NCBI GenBank assembly: GCA_945885345.1
Contig: CAMCYP010000008.1
Span: 1-64,000 of the forward strand
DNA: 64,000 bases
Source of the DNA: Bordetella parapertussis
GTDB taxonomy: Bacteria > Pseudomonadota > Gammaproteobacteria > Burkholderiales > SG8-41
Direction of reading: 5' to 3'
The notes beneath the pieces were generated by a model, which saw only the letters and a program-made list of their open reading frames with translations, did not search any database and was not told the DNA's origin. This document shows, one piece after another, positions 16,793 to 28,685 of this stretch (within the stretch, counting starts at the first letter, position 1; every line of letters begins with the position of its first letter). A program made the translations under genes and the position numbers.

Positions 16793-17779
16793 CTACTCCA
16801 ATTTGATGCCGGCAGTTTTGATCACCTTTGCCCAGTTGGCCGACTCCTGTCTGATGAGGTCGGCGAGTTCCTTCGGGCCGAGCAGCAGCGGATCCATGCC
16901 CTGCCTGATCAGCGTGTCGCGCATGGTGTCGGTGTTCATCACCGCGGCAATGGATGTGTGCAGTGTTTCAATCACTGCTTTCGGTGTTTTCGCCGGCACA
17001 AAAACTGCGCCCCAGGAATTGACATCAAAACCCTTGAGGCCCTGTTCATCCAGCGTCGGAATTTCCGGCGCGCCCGCCGAGCGCTTCAGCGTGGTGACGC
17101 CGAGCGCGCGCAGTTTGCCGGAGCGGACATGGGGCATGGTTGCGGCCAGCCCCGCGCAATAAGCCTGGGTCTGGCCGCCGATGGTGTCCACCACGGCCGG
17201 CGCGCCACCCTTGTACGGCACATGCAGCAGGTCGATGCCGGCCATCATTTTCAGCATTTCGATGCACAGGTGCGGTGTGCCGCCCACGCCCGATGACGCA
17301 AACGACAGTTTGCCCGGACGCGCCTTGGCATAGGCGATAAATTCCTCGAGGTTTTTCACCGGCAGCGAGGCATTGATCACCAGCACATAGGGTACGACCG
17401 CCATCAGCGTCACCGGCACCAGATCCTTGTGCGGGTCGTAGGCGAGTTTGGTGTAGAGATGCGGTCCGATCGAAAACAGTCCGCCGGTGCCATAGAGCAG
17501 CGTGTAGCCGTCCGCCGGCGAACGTGCCACCAGCTCCGCGCCGATGTTGCCGCTGGCGCCGGAGCGGTTGTCGACCACGACATTCTGCCGCCAGCGTTCA
17601 GTGAGTCTGGGCGCGATCTGCCGGGCGAGGATGTCGTTGGAGCTGGCGCCGGCCGGGTAGGGCACGACCAGGCGCACCGGGCGCTCCGGATATTTCTGTG
17701 CCTGCGCCGCACTGGCCAGCAGCATCAGTGCCGTGGCGCATCCGCCCAGCCCGAGCAGCAGGGCTCTGGTTTTGCCCAT
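16793..17779 (-). CDS. Bug-family tripartite tricarboxylate transporter substrate-binding protein
   Basis: 328 residues with a signal peptide ending at SAAQA. The mature start YPERPVRLVVPYPAGASSNDILAR and the VDNRSGASGNIGAE and GVGGTPH segments are diagnostic of Bug receptors. They bind organic acids in the periplasm for TctAB-type carriers or act as sensors. No tctA or tctB is nearby, so this is one of the orphan receptors common in betaproteobacteria, and the ligand is unknown. A GGAGG site lies before the ATG. Confidence 0.9.
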   Translation of the reverse strand: MGKTRALLLGLGGCATALMLLASAAQAQKYPERPVRLVVPYPAGASSNDILARQIAPRLTERWRQNVVVDNRSGASGNIGAELVARSPADGYTLLYGTGGLFSIGPHLYTKLAYDPHKDLVPVTLMAVVPYVLVINASLPVKNLEEFIAYAKARPGKLSFASSGVGGTPHLCIEMLKMMAGIDLLHVPYKGGAPAVVDTIGGQTQAYCAGLAATMPHVRSGKLRALGVTTLKRSAGAPEIPTLDEQGLKGFDVNSWGAVFVPAKTPKAVIETLHTSIAAVMNTDTMRDTLIRQGMDPLLLGPKELADLIRQESANWAKVIKTAGIKLE

Positions 17780-17866
17780 TTTCAGCCTCCTCGCGGAAAA
17801 TTGCAGCAGTTACAGCAAGGTGCGGCGTGATTGTGATTATGGCCGCAGACGCACTATATGACGGAT

Positions 17867-18112
17867 TCAATCCGTTTTGTGATGGGGGTAAATCAGGAAC
17901 GCAAAAAACGCAGCCAGCCCGCCGAAGATCAGCAGCGCGATGGCCATGGCCTTGAATGAAGCGCCGCCGAATCCGGCCTGCAGCATGTTGTAGAGGCTCG
18001 CGACGGGCGCGGGGAAGAAGGGGAACCAGCTGCCGTACGCCAGGTGATAGCCGCCGATGGCTAGGGCGTAGAGGCCGATGATTCCGATGACGGCGCTGAC
18101 GATGAACTGCAT
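17867..18112 (-). CDS. Small two-helix membrane protein of unknown function
   Basis: 81 residues. Two hydrophobic helices (about 2-24 and 52-74) flank a loop containing FPFFPAPVASLYN. The ATG directly abuts the lpdA stop (TAA ATG) with no gap, so it is almost certainly translated from the same message. No motif is recognised. Coupling to lpdA does not by itself imply a shared function. Confidence 0.65.
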   Translation of the reverse strand: MQFIVSAVIGIIGLYALAIGGYHLAYGSWFPFFPAPVASLYNMLQAGFGGASFKAMAIALLIFGGLAAFFAFLIYPHHKTD

Positions 18113-19927
18113 TTATTTTTTCTTCGGTACGTACAGGTCCGTGATTGATCCCTCCGCCATTTCCGCTGCAAAAAACAGCGTCTCCGACAAGGTCGGATGC
18201 GGATGAATGGTCAGGCAGAGGTCGGTGGCGTCGGCGCCCATTTCCAGCGCCAGCACGGCTTCGGCAATCAGTTCGCCGGCATTGACGCCGACGATGGCGG
18301 CGCCGAGTACGCGGCGGGATTGTTTGTCGAGCAGCAGCTTGGTCATGCCGTCTTCGCGGCCGGTCGCCAGTGCACGGCCGCTGGCGGCCCAGGGGAACAC
18401 GGCTTTTTCGTAGTCGATGCCCTGTGCCTGGGCCTGGGTTTCAGTGAGGCCCATCCATGCGATTTCGGGATCGGTGTAGGCGACGGACGGAATGGTGCGT
18501 GCATCAAAGAAAGCCTTGTGGCCGGCAATGACTTCGGCGGCGATCTTGGCTTCGTGCGTGGCCTTGTGTGCGAGCATGGGTTCACCGCAGACGTCGCCGA
18601 TGGCGTAGATGTGCGGGACGTTGGTGCGTTGCTGTTTGTCGGCGGGAATGTAGCCACGTTCGTTGACGGTGACGCCGGCGGCTTCAGCCTTGATCTCGCG
18701 GCCATTGGGACGGCGGCCGACGGCCATCAGTGCGGCGTCGAAGGTGTCGGTGGTTGTTGTTCCGTCGGTTCCTTCGAACGTGACTTTCAATCCGGCTTTG
18801 GTCGCTTCTATTTTTGAAACTTTGGTCTTGAGCAGGATTTTTTCGTAACGTTTCTCAATGCGCTTGGACAGTACGCGCACGATGTCCTTGTCCGCGCCCG
18901 GTATCAGCGCATCCATCAGTTCGACGACGGTGATCTTGCTGCCCAGCGCGTCGTACACCGTGGCCATTTCGAGGCCGATGATGCCGCCGCCGATGACCAG
19001 CAGGCGTTTTGGCACTTCAGTCAGTTTCAGCGCGCCGGTGGAATCGATGATGCGCGGATCGTCATACGGAAAGCCGGGAATGCGCGCCACCGATGAGCCG
19101 GCGGCGATGATGCAGTTCTCGAAGGCGACGGTTTTGACGCCGTCCGCGGTTTCGACGCGGATGGTGTTCGCCGAAGCGAATTCACCGCGGCCGGTGACAA
19201 CGTCCACTTTGCGCTGCTTGGCCATGCCACCGAGGCCTTTGGTCAGCTTGCCCAGTACGCCGTCTTTCCAGCTGCGCAGCTTGTCGATGTCGATGACCGG
19301 TTTGCCGAAGCTGATGCCGGCGTGGCTGGCTTCATCGGCTTCGGTAATGACCTTGGCCATGTGCAGCAGCGCTTTTGACGGAATGCAGCCGACGTTGAGG
19401 CACACGCCGCCCAGCGTCGGATAACGTTCGATCAGCACAACTTTTTTGCCGAGGTCGGCGGCGCGGAAGGCCGCGGTGTAACCGCCGGGGCCGGCGCCTA
19501 GTACCACGACTTCAGCGTGGAAGTCGGCCTTGATGCCGGAGATATCGGTTTTAGGTGCGGCAACTGTTGCTGCTGGCGCTGACGAGGATTGAGGTTTGGG
19601 GATTGAGGATTGCGGGGTGGGGGCAGCAGCAGGAGCAGGGGCTGCAGCGGCAGCGGGTTTCGCGGCCGGTGCTGCGGCAGCACCGGAGCCTTCTTCCAGC
19701 GTCAGAATCAACGTGCCTTTGGAAACCTTGTCGCCGGGTTTCAGGCTCAGTGCCTTGACCACACCGCCGGACGGCGCGGGAATGTCCATCGTCGCCTTGT
19801 CGGATTCCAGCGTGACCAGCGGATCTTCCTTGTTCACGGTGTCGCCGGGTTTGACCAGCACTTCGATCACCGGAATGTTTTTGTAGTCCCCGATATCCGG
19901 AACCTTGACCTCGACGAGTTTGCTCAT
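18113..19927 (-). CDS. lpdA: Dihydrolipoamide dehydrogenase with N-terminal lipoyl domain (E3)
   Basis: 604 residues. A lipoyl domain (1-80) has its lipoylated Lys44 in ESDKATMDIP. An Ala/Pro-rich linker (~81-128) includes the curious TPQSSIPKPQSSS. The flavoprotein disulfide reductase part has FAD motif GAGPGGYTAAFRAADLG, redox pair GGVCLNVGCIPSK (C176/C181) and a C-terminal HPHPTLSE with the catalytic His. It reoxidises the lipoyl groups of 2-oxoacid dehydrogenase complexes. Lipoyl-E3 fusions in betaproteobacteria usually belong to pyruvate dehydrogenase, but aceE and aceF are not adjacent here; proA is upstream. A minus-strand promoter probably lies in the 77-base gap after proA. Confidence 0.93.
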   Translation of the reverse strand: MSKLVEVKVPDIGDYKNIPVIEVLVKPGDTVNKEDPLVTLESDKATMDIPAPSGGVVKALSLKPGDKVSKGTLILTLEEGSGAAAAPAAKPAAAAAPAPAAAPTPQSSIPKPQSSSAPAATVAAPKTDISGIKADFHAEVVVLGAGPGGYTAAFRAADLGKKVVLIERYPTLGGVCLNVGCIPSKALLHMAKVITEADEASHAGISFGKPVIDIDKLRSWKDGVLGKLTKGLGGMAKQRKVDVVTGRGEFASANTIRVETADGVKTVAFENCIIAAGSSVARIPGFPYDDPRIIDSTGALKLTEVPKRLLVIGGGIIGLEMATVYDALGSKITVVELMDALIPGADKDIVRVLSKRIEKRYEKILLKTKVSKIEATKAGLKVTFEGTDGTTTTDTFDAALMAVGRRPNGREIKAEAAGVTVNERGYIPADKQQRTNVPHIYAIGDVCGEPMLAHKATHEAKIAAEVIAGHKAFFDARTIPSVAYTDPEIAWMGLTETQAQAQGIDYEKAVFPWAASGRALATGREDGMTKLLLDKQSRRVLGAAIVGVNAGELIAEAVLALEMGADATDLCLTIHPHPTLSETLFFAAEMAEGSITDLYVPKKK

Positions 19928-20004
19928 GGGATTCTTGAATTGTTGTTTAAAAACAATATCTTACATTTAATTCGGCGCGGGGTTGGTATACATCAAACCT
20001 GCGA

Positions 20005-21261
20005 TCAGCTGCGCACCTGGCCGTCGCCGAACACCACATATTTCAGCGAGGTCAGGCCTTCAAGTCCCACCGGGCCGCGCGCATGCAGCTTGTCGGTGGA
20101 AATGCCGATCTCGGCACCGAGGCCGTATTCATAACCGTCGGCAAAACGTGTCGATGCATTGACCATCACCGAACTCGAATCCACCTCGCGCAGGAAACGC
20201 CGCGCGCGCGTGATGTCTTCGGTGACGATGGCATCGGTGTGCTGCGAACCGTAGCGCGTGATGTGATCAATCGCCGCATCGAGACCGTCGACGATGCGAA
20301 TGGACAGTATCGCGTCGAGATATTCGGTGTACCAGTCATCCTCGGTCGCGGCTTTCATGCCCGGCACAATCTTGCGTGCAGCCTCATCGCCGCGCAGCTC
20401 GATCTTTTTGTCCGTATAAATCTTGCACAGCGGCGGCAGGATCCTGTCGGCGATGCCGCGCGCCACCAGCAGCGTTTCCATGGTGTTGCAGGTGCCAAGG
20501 CGTTGCGTTTTCGCGTTGTCGGCAATGCGCAGCGCCTTGTCAAAATCGGCCTTGTCGTCGATGTAGACATGGCACACGCCGTGCAGGTGCTTGATCATCG
20601 GGATGCGCGATTCCTGCATCAGCCGCTCGATCAGGCCCTTGCCGCCGCGCGGCACGATGATGTCGACGTATTCATGCATGGTGATCAGTTCACCGACCGC
20701 AGCGCGATCGGTGGTTTCGATGACCTGCACCGCGGTTTCCGGCAAGCCGGCGGCCTTGAGGCCGACATGCACGCAGGCGGCAATCGCCTGATTCGAATGC
20801 AGCGCTTCCGAACCGCCGCGCAGGATCGCCGCATTGCCGGATTTGAGGCACAGCCCGGCTGCATCCGCGGTCACGTTCGGCCGCGATTCATAAATGATGC
20901 CGACCACGCCCAGCGGTACACGCATCTGCCCGACCTGGATGCCGGTCGGACGGTATTTGAGCCCGGTAATCTCGCCGACCGGATCGGGCAACGCGGCGAT
21001 CTGGCGCAGGCCATCGGCCATGGCTGCAATGCGTGCCGGCGTCAGCGTCAGCCGGTCAATGGCGGCCTTGTCGAGATTTTTGGCCTTGGCGGCCTCAAGG
21101 TCACGCGCGTTTTCGTGCAGCAGCTCCTTCGCTGCGTGTTCGATCGCGGTCGCCATCGCAGTCAGCGCGGTGTTTTTGGCGCGCGTGTCGGCGACCGCCA
21201 TCGCGCGCGATGCGGCGCGGGCGGCTTTGCCGACGGTTTGCATGTAGGTTTGGACATCCAT
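20005..21261 (-). CDS. proA: Gamma-glutamyl phosphate reductase
   Basis: 418 residues from the ATG at 21259-21261. The open frame extends upstream into the repeat element, but family alignment starts at [17 protein letters not shown]. The catalytic Cys is in [12 protein letters not shown], with the [13 protein letters not shown] and [11 protein letters not shown] segments typical of ProA. It reduces glutamyl-5-phosphate to the semialdehyde in proline synthesis. It is normally the last gene of leuS-lptE-holA-proA; here a 557-bp palindromic element separates it from holA and may cut or modify read-through. Confidence 0.95.
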   Translation of the reverse strand: MDVQTYMQTVGKAARAASRAMAVADTRAKNTALTAMATAIEHAAKELLHENARDLEAAKAKNLDKAAIDRLTLTPARIAAMADGLRQIAALPDPVGEITGLKYRPTGIQVGQMRVPLGVVGIIYESRPNVTADAAGLCLKSGNAAILRGGSEALHSNQAIAACVHVGLKAAGLPETAVQVIETTDRAAVGELITMHEYVDIIVPRGGKGLIERLMQESRIPMIKHLHGVCHVYIDDKADFDKALRIADNAKTQRLGTCNTMETLLVARGIADRILPPLCKIYTDKKIELRGDEAARKIVPGMKAATEDDWYTEYLDAILSIRIVDGLDAAIDHITRYGSQHTDAIVTEDITRARRFLREVDSSSVMVNASTRFADGYEYGLGAEIGISTDKLHARGPVGLEGLTSLKYVVFGDGQVRS

Positions 21262-21331
21262 AGGGGGAGATTCTAGCAGGTGGTAACACGCCGCTTTGCC
21301 GCGTTGCGCCTGATTTTTAAACCAGTAAAAG

Positions 21332-21888
21332 TCGCCGGGGGTAGCCCGGCGGCTAGTTACTTTTCTTGCTCCGCCAAGAAAAGTAACCAAAAGAAGGCGG
21401 CCCCGGCTCACCGGCCCTGCGGGCTACCCTGTGCTGCTCGCCAGGCCGGGCGGCTGCGGAACTCGCCCTCGCAAAAAACGCGAGGGCTCAGACAGTCCTC
21501 GCCGACTACCCCCGGCCTGACTGCGCTGCTCGGCGGTTCACAAGGGGGAACCCGGTGGTATGCCGTGATCCGAAGTCCATCACTAAGCGAGGCGGGTCGC
21601 AAACCCATGGTGTTGAAGTTCATCCCCTGTGCGCCGCCGAGCAGCGGAGTCGCACCGGGGGATGTCGGCGAGCACTGTGCGAGCGCGCGAAACGGTCTTG
21701 AAGAGAGGTTCAAACCCGCCCGCAGCTGGGTGCAATCGTCGAACTGGTGCGCGAGTTGCGCAGCCGCCCGGTGGGACGAGCAGCGCAGGGGAGTCCGAAG
21801 GACCGGCAAACTGGGGTGCCCTTTTCTTTGGTTACTTTCTTTTGGGCAAGCAAAAGAAAGTGACTAGCCGCCGGGCTACCCCCGGCGA
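21332..21888. mobile_element. 557-bp non-coding palindromic repeat element with 26-bp perfect terminal inverted repeats
   Basis: The ends 21332-21357 and 21863-21888 are perfect 26-base inverted repeats (outer bases TCGCCGGGGGTAGCCCGGCG). Next to each end is a hairpin: TTACTTTTCTTG/CAAGAAAAGTAA at 21357-21386, and a TTACTTTCTTTTG/CAAAAGAAAGTGA type at the right. Further inward, about 21420-21467 pairs imperfectly with about 21750-21796, and 21498-21536 pairs with 21634-21672. The whole unit is therefore an imperfect palindrome. Open frames inside are by-products of this structure. There is no transposase, so it is probably mobilised in trans, like a MITE. It lies between holA and proA. Confidence 0.8.
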
Positions 21889-21938
21889 ACTTGATCTTGT
21901 CTTGCTTGATTTTTGTTTAGATGGACGAACAGCGCAAA

Positions 21939-23021
21939 CTAGAACAACGCTGGATGCGCCGCAAACGCCGCCGGCACAGCCCGCCGCCCCGGCTGCGCCT
22001 TTACGGTGCCAGGATTATTCCGCGCAAACCGCAATGCGAGTTGCAGCAGTTCATTCCAGGTGTCACCGCGCACCAGACCCTTGACCATGCGGTCGATGAC
22101 CGCGGCGTGACGCAGGGCTTCGCTGACTTGTCCCAGCGTGAAACGTTTGAGGTTGTTCTGCATCGCGCTCTGGTGCGATGGGCTCCAGATGCGGGCTTCG
22201 CGCAGCATCATCGATGCCGGTTTGCCGGTGTTGACGCCGGCGATGATCTTGCCGATGGCGCGGATTTCTTCGGCGAAGGCCCACAGCACCAGCGGGGCTG
22301 CCGTGCCTTCACCCTGCAGGCCGTCGAGCACGCGGGCGACGCGCAGCGGGTCGCCTTCTAGCATGATTTCGCCGAGGTTGAATACGTCGTAGCGCGCAAC
22401 GTCGAGCACCGACGCATTGACCTGGTCGAAGGTGATCGGGCCAGCGGGAAACAGTAACGCGAGTTTTTGTACTTCCTGGTGTGCCGCCATCAGGTTGCCT
22501 TCGACGCGGTCAGCGATGAAGTCCAGTGTGGCGGCGTCGGCGTCCTGCTGCTGGTCCTTCAATCGGCCAGCGATCCATTGTGGCAGTGCGCGGCGCAGCA
22601 CGGCTTTGGCTTCGACCGCGACGCCGCTGCGTTCCAGCGCCTCGAACCACGCGGCTTTCTGGCCGCGCCAGTCGAGTTCGGAGACATAAATCAGGGTGAT
22701 GGTGTCTGGCGGCAGTGACTGGCAGTAGTTCTGCAATGCTTCGCCGCCTTCCTTGCCGGGTTTGCCGGTGGGAATGCGCAGTTCCAGCAGTTTGCGCGAT
22801 GCGAACAGCGATTGTGAATTGCCGGCGAGTGCGAGCTGGTTCCACTTGAAACCGGAATCTACCGTCAGCACTTCGCGTTCGGTGTAGCCTTCGGCACGCG
22901 CCTTGGCACGGATGCGGTCGCTGGCTTCCAGCGCGAGCAGGGGCTCGTTGCCGAATACCGTGTACAGCGGTTTAAGGTCCCGCGCGAGGTGGCTCGCGAG
23001 TTGTTCGGAAGGCAGGCGCAT
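21939..23021 (-). CDS. holA: DNA polymerase III delta subunit
   Basis: 360 residues, normal size. N-terminal LYTVFGNEPLLALEASDRIR is the family signature. The protein has the AAA+-like fold of clamp-loader subunits without a Walker A motif, as expected for delta. It opens the beta clamp during loading. The sequence VFNLGEIMLEGDPLRVARVLDGLQ is also typical. It follows lptE by 26 bases in the leuS-lptE-holA operon. The C-terminal ~20 residues are Ala/Pro-rich and not conserved. Confidence 0.92.
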   Translation of the reverse strand: MRLPSEQLASHLARDLKPLYTVFGNEPLLALEASDRIRAKARAEGYTEREVLTVDSGFKWNQLALAGNSQSLFASRKLLELRIPTGKPGKEGGEALQNYCQSLPPDTITLIYVSELDWRGQKAAWFEALERSGVAVEAKAVLRRALPQWIAGRLKDQQQDADAATLDFIADRVEGNLMAAHQEVQKLALLFPAGPITFDQVNASVLDVARYDVFNLGEIMLEGDPLRVARVLDGLQGEGTAAPLVLWAFAEEIRAIGKIIAGVNTGKPASMMLREARIWSPSHQSAMQNNLKRFTLGQVSEALRHAAVIDRMVKGLVRGDTWNELLQLALRFARNNPGTVKAQPGRRAVPAAFAAHPALF

Positions 23022-23047
23022 CGGTGCGTGTATGTTACCGCATCAAC

Positions 23048-23551
23048 CTAAGATGCGGGTTTGGCTGCTGGTGCCAGTTTTGCAGCCTGCAGGCGCCGCA
23101 GCAGCTGCTGCACGGCGTCGTTCTGCATGTCGCGGAACAGCAGGGCTTCTTCGGATTCCTTGGACAGGGTTTCCTGGTCGTTGAACGAGAAATCGCGCGT
23201 CAGCAAAATTTCCGTGGGCGGTATGGTTTCCACTGCGGCTTTGTCGAGCAGCCGGTAAGTCATCCGGTAACGCAATTGGAATTCACGCACCCGGCCGGCC
23301 CCGGACAGCGACAGGATGCTTTTTTCGCGCGATTCGCTGACCAGCACCAGGGTTGCGGTGGCGATTTTCGGATCGTCGACGATTTTGGTGCCGCTGCCAT
23401 AGGTGACCACGCGCTTGAATTGCTGGGCGAATTGCGAACTCACGGGGGCCTGCACATACAGCGTGTCAAAGGGCAGGTCGGCGGCACCGCGCAGTTTGAA
23501 GCCACAACCGGCGATCAGCAGTGTGCAGAGCAGTGCGATCAGCGTTTTCAT
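23048..23551 (-). CDS. lptE: LPS-assembly lipoprotein LptE
   Basis: 167 residues. A lipoprotein signal ends at LLIAGC (Cys16), followed by GFKLRGAADLPF, the conserved start of mature LptE. It plugs the LptD barrel in the outer membrane and delivers lipopolysaccharide to the surface. The C-terminal ~20 residues are Ala/Lys/Pro-rich. It lies 20 bases after leuS, its usual neighbour. Confidence 0.92.
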   Translation of the reverse strand: MKTLIALLCTLLIAGCGFKLRGAADLPFDTLYVQAPVSSQFAQQFKRVVTYGSGTKIVDDPKIATATLVLVSESREKSILSLSGAGRVREFQLRYRMTYRLLDKAAVETIPPTEILLTRDFSFNDQETLSKESEEALLFRDMQNDAVQQLLRRLQAAKLAPAAKPAS

Positions 23552-23571
23552 GGCGGGTCAGCTTATCACGT

Positions 23572-26202
<2,631 letters not shown>

Positions 26203-26403
26203 TTACGGCACGATGGTGTTCAGGCGGCCGTTTCAAGGCGGAATTATAGACGGTTCTGTGTGCGCTCCGATCTGCACAGTGCGGAAGATGCCGCGCAAAT
26301 GGCGGGCGCGCTGCGCGAGGCCGGTACTTTACTGAGGGTTGATGGCACGGAGTGTCGCGACAGCGCTCCCGTATAATGCAGGTCATCCAAGCTGCATCAC
26401 ACG

Positions 26404-28653
26404 ATGATTCCCGCCACATCTTCTAACCCCGCTGCCCCTGCGTTCCTCGCCGGCCTCAACGCTGAGCAACTCGAAGCCGTCACGCTGCCGCACCAGTCCG
26501 CGCTGATCCTCGCCGGCGCCGGCAGCGGCAAGACCCGCGTGCTGACCACGCGCATGGCCTGGCTGATCCAGACCGGCCAGGTCAATCCGATGAGCCTGCT
26601 CGCCGTGACCTTCACCAACAAGGCGGCGAAGGAAATGATGACGCGGCTGTCGGCGATGCTGCCGATCAACACCCGCGGCATGTGGGTGGGCACTTTCCAC
26701 GGCCTGTGCAACCGCATGCTGCGTGCACATTACCGCGAGGCCGGTCTGCCACAGATGTTCCAGATCCTCGATACCCAGGATCAGCTGGCGCTGGTGAAAC
26801 GCCTGATGCGGGGACTGAACATCGACGAGGAGCGATATCCGCCGCGTCAGGTGCAGTGGTTCATCGCGGCGCAGAAGGAAGAGGGCAAGCGCGCCGACAA
26901 GGTCGAGCCCTACGATGATTTCTCGCGGCGCATGGTGGATGTTTACGCCGAATACGACCGCCAGTGCCAGCGCGAAGGTGTGGTCGATTTCGCCGAACTG
27001 CTGCTGCGTTCGTATGAACTGCTGGCGCGTAACGATCATCTGCGCGAACACTACGCCGGGCGTTTCCGCCATATCCTGGTTGATGAATTCCAGGACACCA
27101 ACCGCCTGCAGTACCGCTGGCTGCAATTGCTGGCCGGGCAGCACAACGCGATATTCGCAGTCGGCGACGATGACCAGTCGATCTACGGCTGGCGCGGCGC
27201 GTCGACGGCGAACATGCAGGACCTGCAGCGCGATTTCCATGTCGAAAAAGTCATCAAGCTCGAGCAGAACTATCGCTCACACGGCAACATCCTCGACGCC
27301 GCCAATGCGCTGATCGGGCATAACCGCAAGCGCCTCGGCAAAAGCCTGTGGACGGCGGATGCCAAGGGCGAACCGCTGCGCGTGTTCGAGGCCGCCACCG
27401 ATTATGAAGAGGCGGCGTACGTGGTCGATGAAGTGCGCAGCCTGCGCAACGAGGGCACGGCGCTGGCCGACATCGCGGTGCTGTACCGTTCCAATGCGCA
27501 GTCGCGGGTCATCGAACATGCCTTGTTTACAGCGGGCATGCCGTACCGGGTTTATGGCGGACTGCGCTTTTTCGAGCGCCAGGAAATCAAACATTCGCTG
27601 GCCTACCTGCGGCTGGTCGCCAATCAGGAAGACGACGGTGCGTTGCTGCGCATCATCAATTTTCCGACACGCGGCATCGGCAACCGCAGCCTCGAACAAC
27701 TGCAGGCCATGGCGAAGGAAGCCGGCATGAGCCTGTGGGCGGCGGCCTGCGCCAACACGCTGTCAGGCAAGGCTGCGACGAGCATCGCCGCGTTTGTGAA
27801 ACTCATTGAAGCCATGCGCAGTGCCACTGCCGGACTGCAGTTGCCGGAAGTGATCAGCCATGTGGTCGAACACAGCGGACTGAAAGCGCATTACCGCAGC
27901 GAAAAGGAAGGCGCGGATCGCATCGAGAATCTGGATGAATTGATCAATGCTGCGGCGGTGTTTGTCGACGAACGCGCGACCTGGGTGCCTGCAGAGGGCG
28001 CACCTGTAGAAGAAGAAATGGACGAACTGACGGCTTTCCTCGCGCATGCCGCGCTGGAAGCCGGCGAACACCAGGCGCTGGCCGGCGCCGATGCGCTGCA
28101 GCTGATGACCGTGCATTCGGCGAAAGGCCTTGAATTCCATGCGGTGTTTGTCACCGGACTGGAAGAAGGTTTGTTCCCGCACGAAAACAGCATGACCGAA
28201 GCTGACGGCGTCGAGGAAGAGCGGCGCCTGATGTATGTCGCGCTGACGCGGGCGCGGCGCAGGTTGTACCTGTTGCTCGCACAAAGCCGCATGCTGCATG
28301 GCCAGACACGTTACAACGTGCCGTCACGATTTTTTCAGGAATTGCCGGAGGCACTGCTGCAGCGTGTGAATCACGTGCGCCAGGCGTCGACTTCAAATTC
28401 CGCTTACGCGCGCCAGTTGTCGCCGTCCTACGGTCCGGCGCGTGCCGGGACTCGTGGCGCTTCGACTGCGCCGGTGATGCCGTCGCACAATTCACCGTGG
28501 CGCATCGGCCAGGCGGTGACCCATGCCAAATTCGGTGCTGGTGTAATCGTCAACGCCGAAGGTGGCGGCAACGATGCACGGGTGCAGGTGAATTTCCGCG
28601 ACTCGGGGCTGAAGTGGCTGATGCTCGAATACGCCAAGCTGACCCCGGTTTAA
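26404..28653 (+). CDS. uvrD: DNA helicase II, UvrD/PcrA family
   Basis: 749 residues. Walker A is AGAGSGKT (37-44), the Walker B/DEAD-like box is LVDEFQDTNRLQY, and later motifs include GDDDQSIYGWRGA, HSAKGLEFHAVFVTGLEEGLFPH and LMYVALTRARRRLYL. The C-terminal end (HAKFGAGVIVNAEGGG) is the UvrD tail thought to contact RNA polymerase or UvrB. It unwinds DNA 3' to 5' in mismatch and excision repair. It is convergent with the BPSS1780-family gene. Confidence 0.94.
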   Translation: MIPATSSNPAAPAFLAGLNAEQLEAVTLPHQSALILAGAGSGKTRVLTTRMAWLIQTGQVNPMSLLAVTFTNKAAKEMMTRLSAMLPINTRGMWVGTFHGLCNRMLRAHYREAGLPQMFQILDTQDQLALVKRLMRGLNIDEERYPPRQVQWFIAAQKEEGKRADKVEPYDDFSRRMVDVYAEYDRQCQREGVVDFAELLLRSYELLARNDHLREHYAGRFRHILVDEFQDTNRLQYRWLQLLAGQHNAIFAVGDDDQSIYGWRGASTANMQDLQRDFHVEKVIKLEQNYRSHGNILDAANALIGHNRKRLGKSLWTADAKGEPLRVFEAATDYEEAAYVVDEVRSLRNEGTALADIAVLYRSNAQSRVIEHALFTAGMPYRVYGGLRFFERQEIKHSLAYLRLVANQEDDGALLRIINFPTRGIGNRSLEQLQAMAKEAGMSLWAAACANTLSGKAATSIAAFVKLIEAMRSATAGLQLPEVISHVVEHSGLKAHYRSEKEGADRIENLDELINAAAVFVDERATWVPAEGAPVEEEMDELTAFLAHAALEAGEHQALAGADALQLMTVHSAKGLEFHAVFVTGLEEGLFPHENSMTEADGVEEERRLMYVALTRARRRLYLLLAQSRMLHGQTRYNVPSRFFQELPEALLQRVNHVRQASTSNSAYARQLSPSYGPARAGTRGASTAPVMPSHNSPWRIGQAVTHAKFGAGVIVNAEGGGNDARVQVNFRDSGLKWLMLEYAKLTPV

Positions 28654-28685
28654 ATTAAAAATAAAATCAAATACTTATAAGCTTT

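Noticed and set aside
20083-21276. Plus-strand open frame (397 codons) opposite proA, and a similar one opposite ctpA at 47375-48562
   Set aside because: Both are antisense shadows of well-identified genes with low-complexity, His/Arg/Gly-rich translations.
21280-21867. Open frames inside the 557-bp palindromic element on both strands
   Set aside because: They follow from the inverted-repeat structure; the predicted proteins are basic, low-complexity and lack start signals. I treat the element as non-coding.
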